NCBI GenBank assembly: GCA_035500775.1
Contig: DATJWY010000081.1
Coordinates: forward strand, 1-13,633
DNA from: DATJWY01 sp035500775
Lineage (GTDB): Bacteria > Pseudomonadota > Alphaproteobacteria > Acetobacterales > Acetobacteraceae
Direction: 5' to 3'
Length of the DNA stretch: 13,633 nucleotides
The notes beneath the pieces are model-generated. The model was not told the origin of the DNA. It did no database searches and saw nothing but the letters and a program-made list of their open reading frames with translations. Shown here piece after piece: positions 13,591 to 13,633 of the stretch; position 1 is the first letter of the stretch, and the number at the start of each line of letters is the position of its first letter. The translations under genes were made by a program, and so were the position numbers.

Positions 13591-13633
13591 AAGTAATGGA
13601 TTCCAAAGGCTACGCCTTTGGCGGGGGCCAGGG
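13591..13633 (-). repeat. Intergenic two-hairpin repeat, unit G2 (cut by window end)
   Basis: CCAAAGGC (13603-13610) pairs with GCCTTTGG (13614-13621) around TAC, followed by CGGGGGCCAGGG at the window edge. Read on the minus strand this matches the distal stem of unit B (CCAAAGGGC, GTA loop), so it is an inverted, B-type unit placed back-to-back with G1. The rest lies outside the window. Confidence 0.75.

Overview
The window is very GC-rich with codon use strongly biased to G/C at third positions, and its genes look alphaproteobacterial. The intergenic hairpin repeats resemble those I associate with the Acetobacteraceae (Rhodospirillales). That family placement is from memory and was not tested.

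Layout. (1) Positions 157-3065, plus strand: gpmI (cofactor-independent phosphoglycerate mutase) followed by an envC-like murein hydrolase activator with a signal peptide, a long coiled coil and a degenerate LytM domain. (2) Positions 3313-4254, plus strand: nudC, an NAD(H)/NAD-capped-RNA pyrophosphatase, flanked by near-identical inverted repeats. (3) Positions 4433-11620, minus strand: a tightly coupled six-gene operon in the order hyfB-hyfC-hyfE-hyfF-hyfG-hyfI, ending at 4433. It encodes a membrane-bound complex related to hydrogenase-4 and respiratory complex I. (4) Positions 11861-13519, plus strand: an AidB-like acyl-CoA dehydrogenase, transcribed divergently from the hyf-like operon.

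The central result is that the hyfG-like large subunit has none of the four cysteines that bind the Ni-Fe centre, while the small subunit keeps all four cysteines for a complex-I N2-type [4Fe-4S] cluster. The membrane subunits also keep the lysine and glutamate residues used for ion pumping. This fits the energy-converting hydrogenase-related (Ehr) class rather than a hydrogenase. The electron donor, the substrate and the pumped ion cannot be read from the window. No hydrogenase maturation gene, formate dehydrogenase or ferredoxin-type subunit lies beside it.

The second theme is a family of modular two-hairpin repeats occupying the intergenic regions. I count eight units, two of them cut by the window ends. 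Where a unit lies between genes, its conserved AAGGCC-like end faces the nearest coding region, so gpmI-envC, nudC and the acyl-CoA dehydrogenase gene are each bracketed by inverted copies. Stems vary with compensating changes, which suggests the structure itself is kept. No gene-free stretch exceeds 300 bases, and I see no tRNA, rRNA, CRISPR array or transposase gene.
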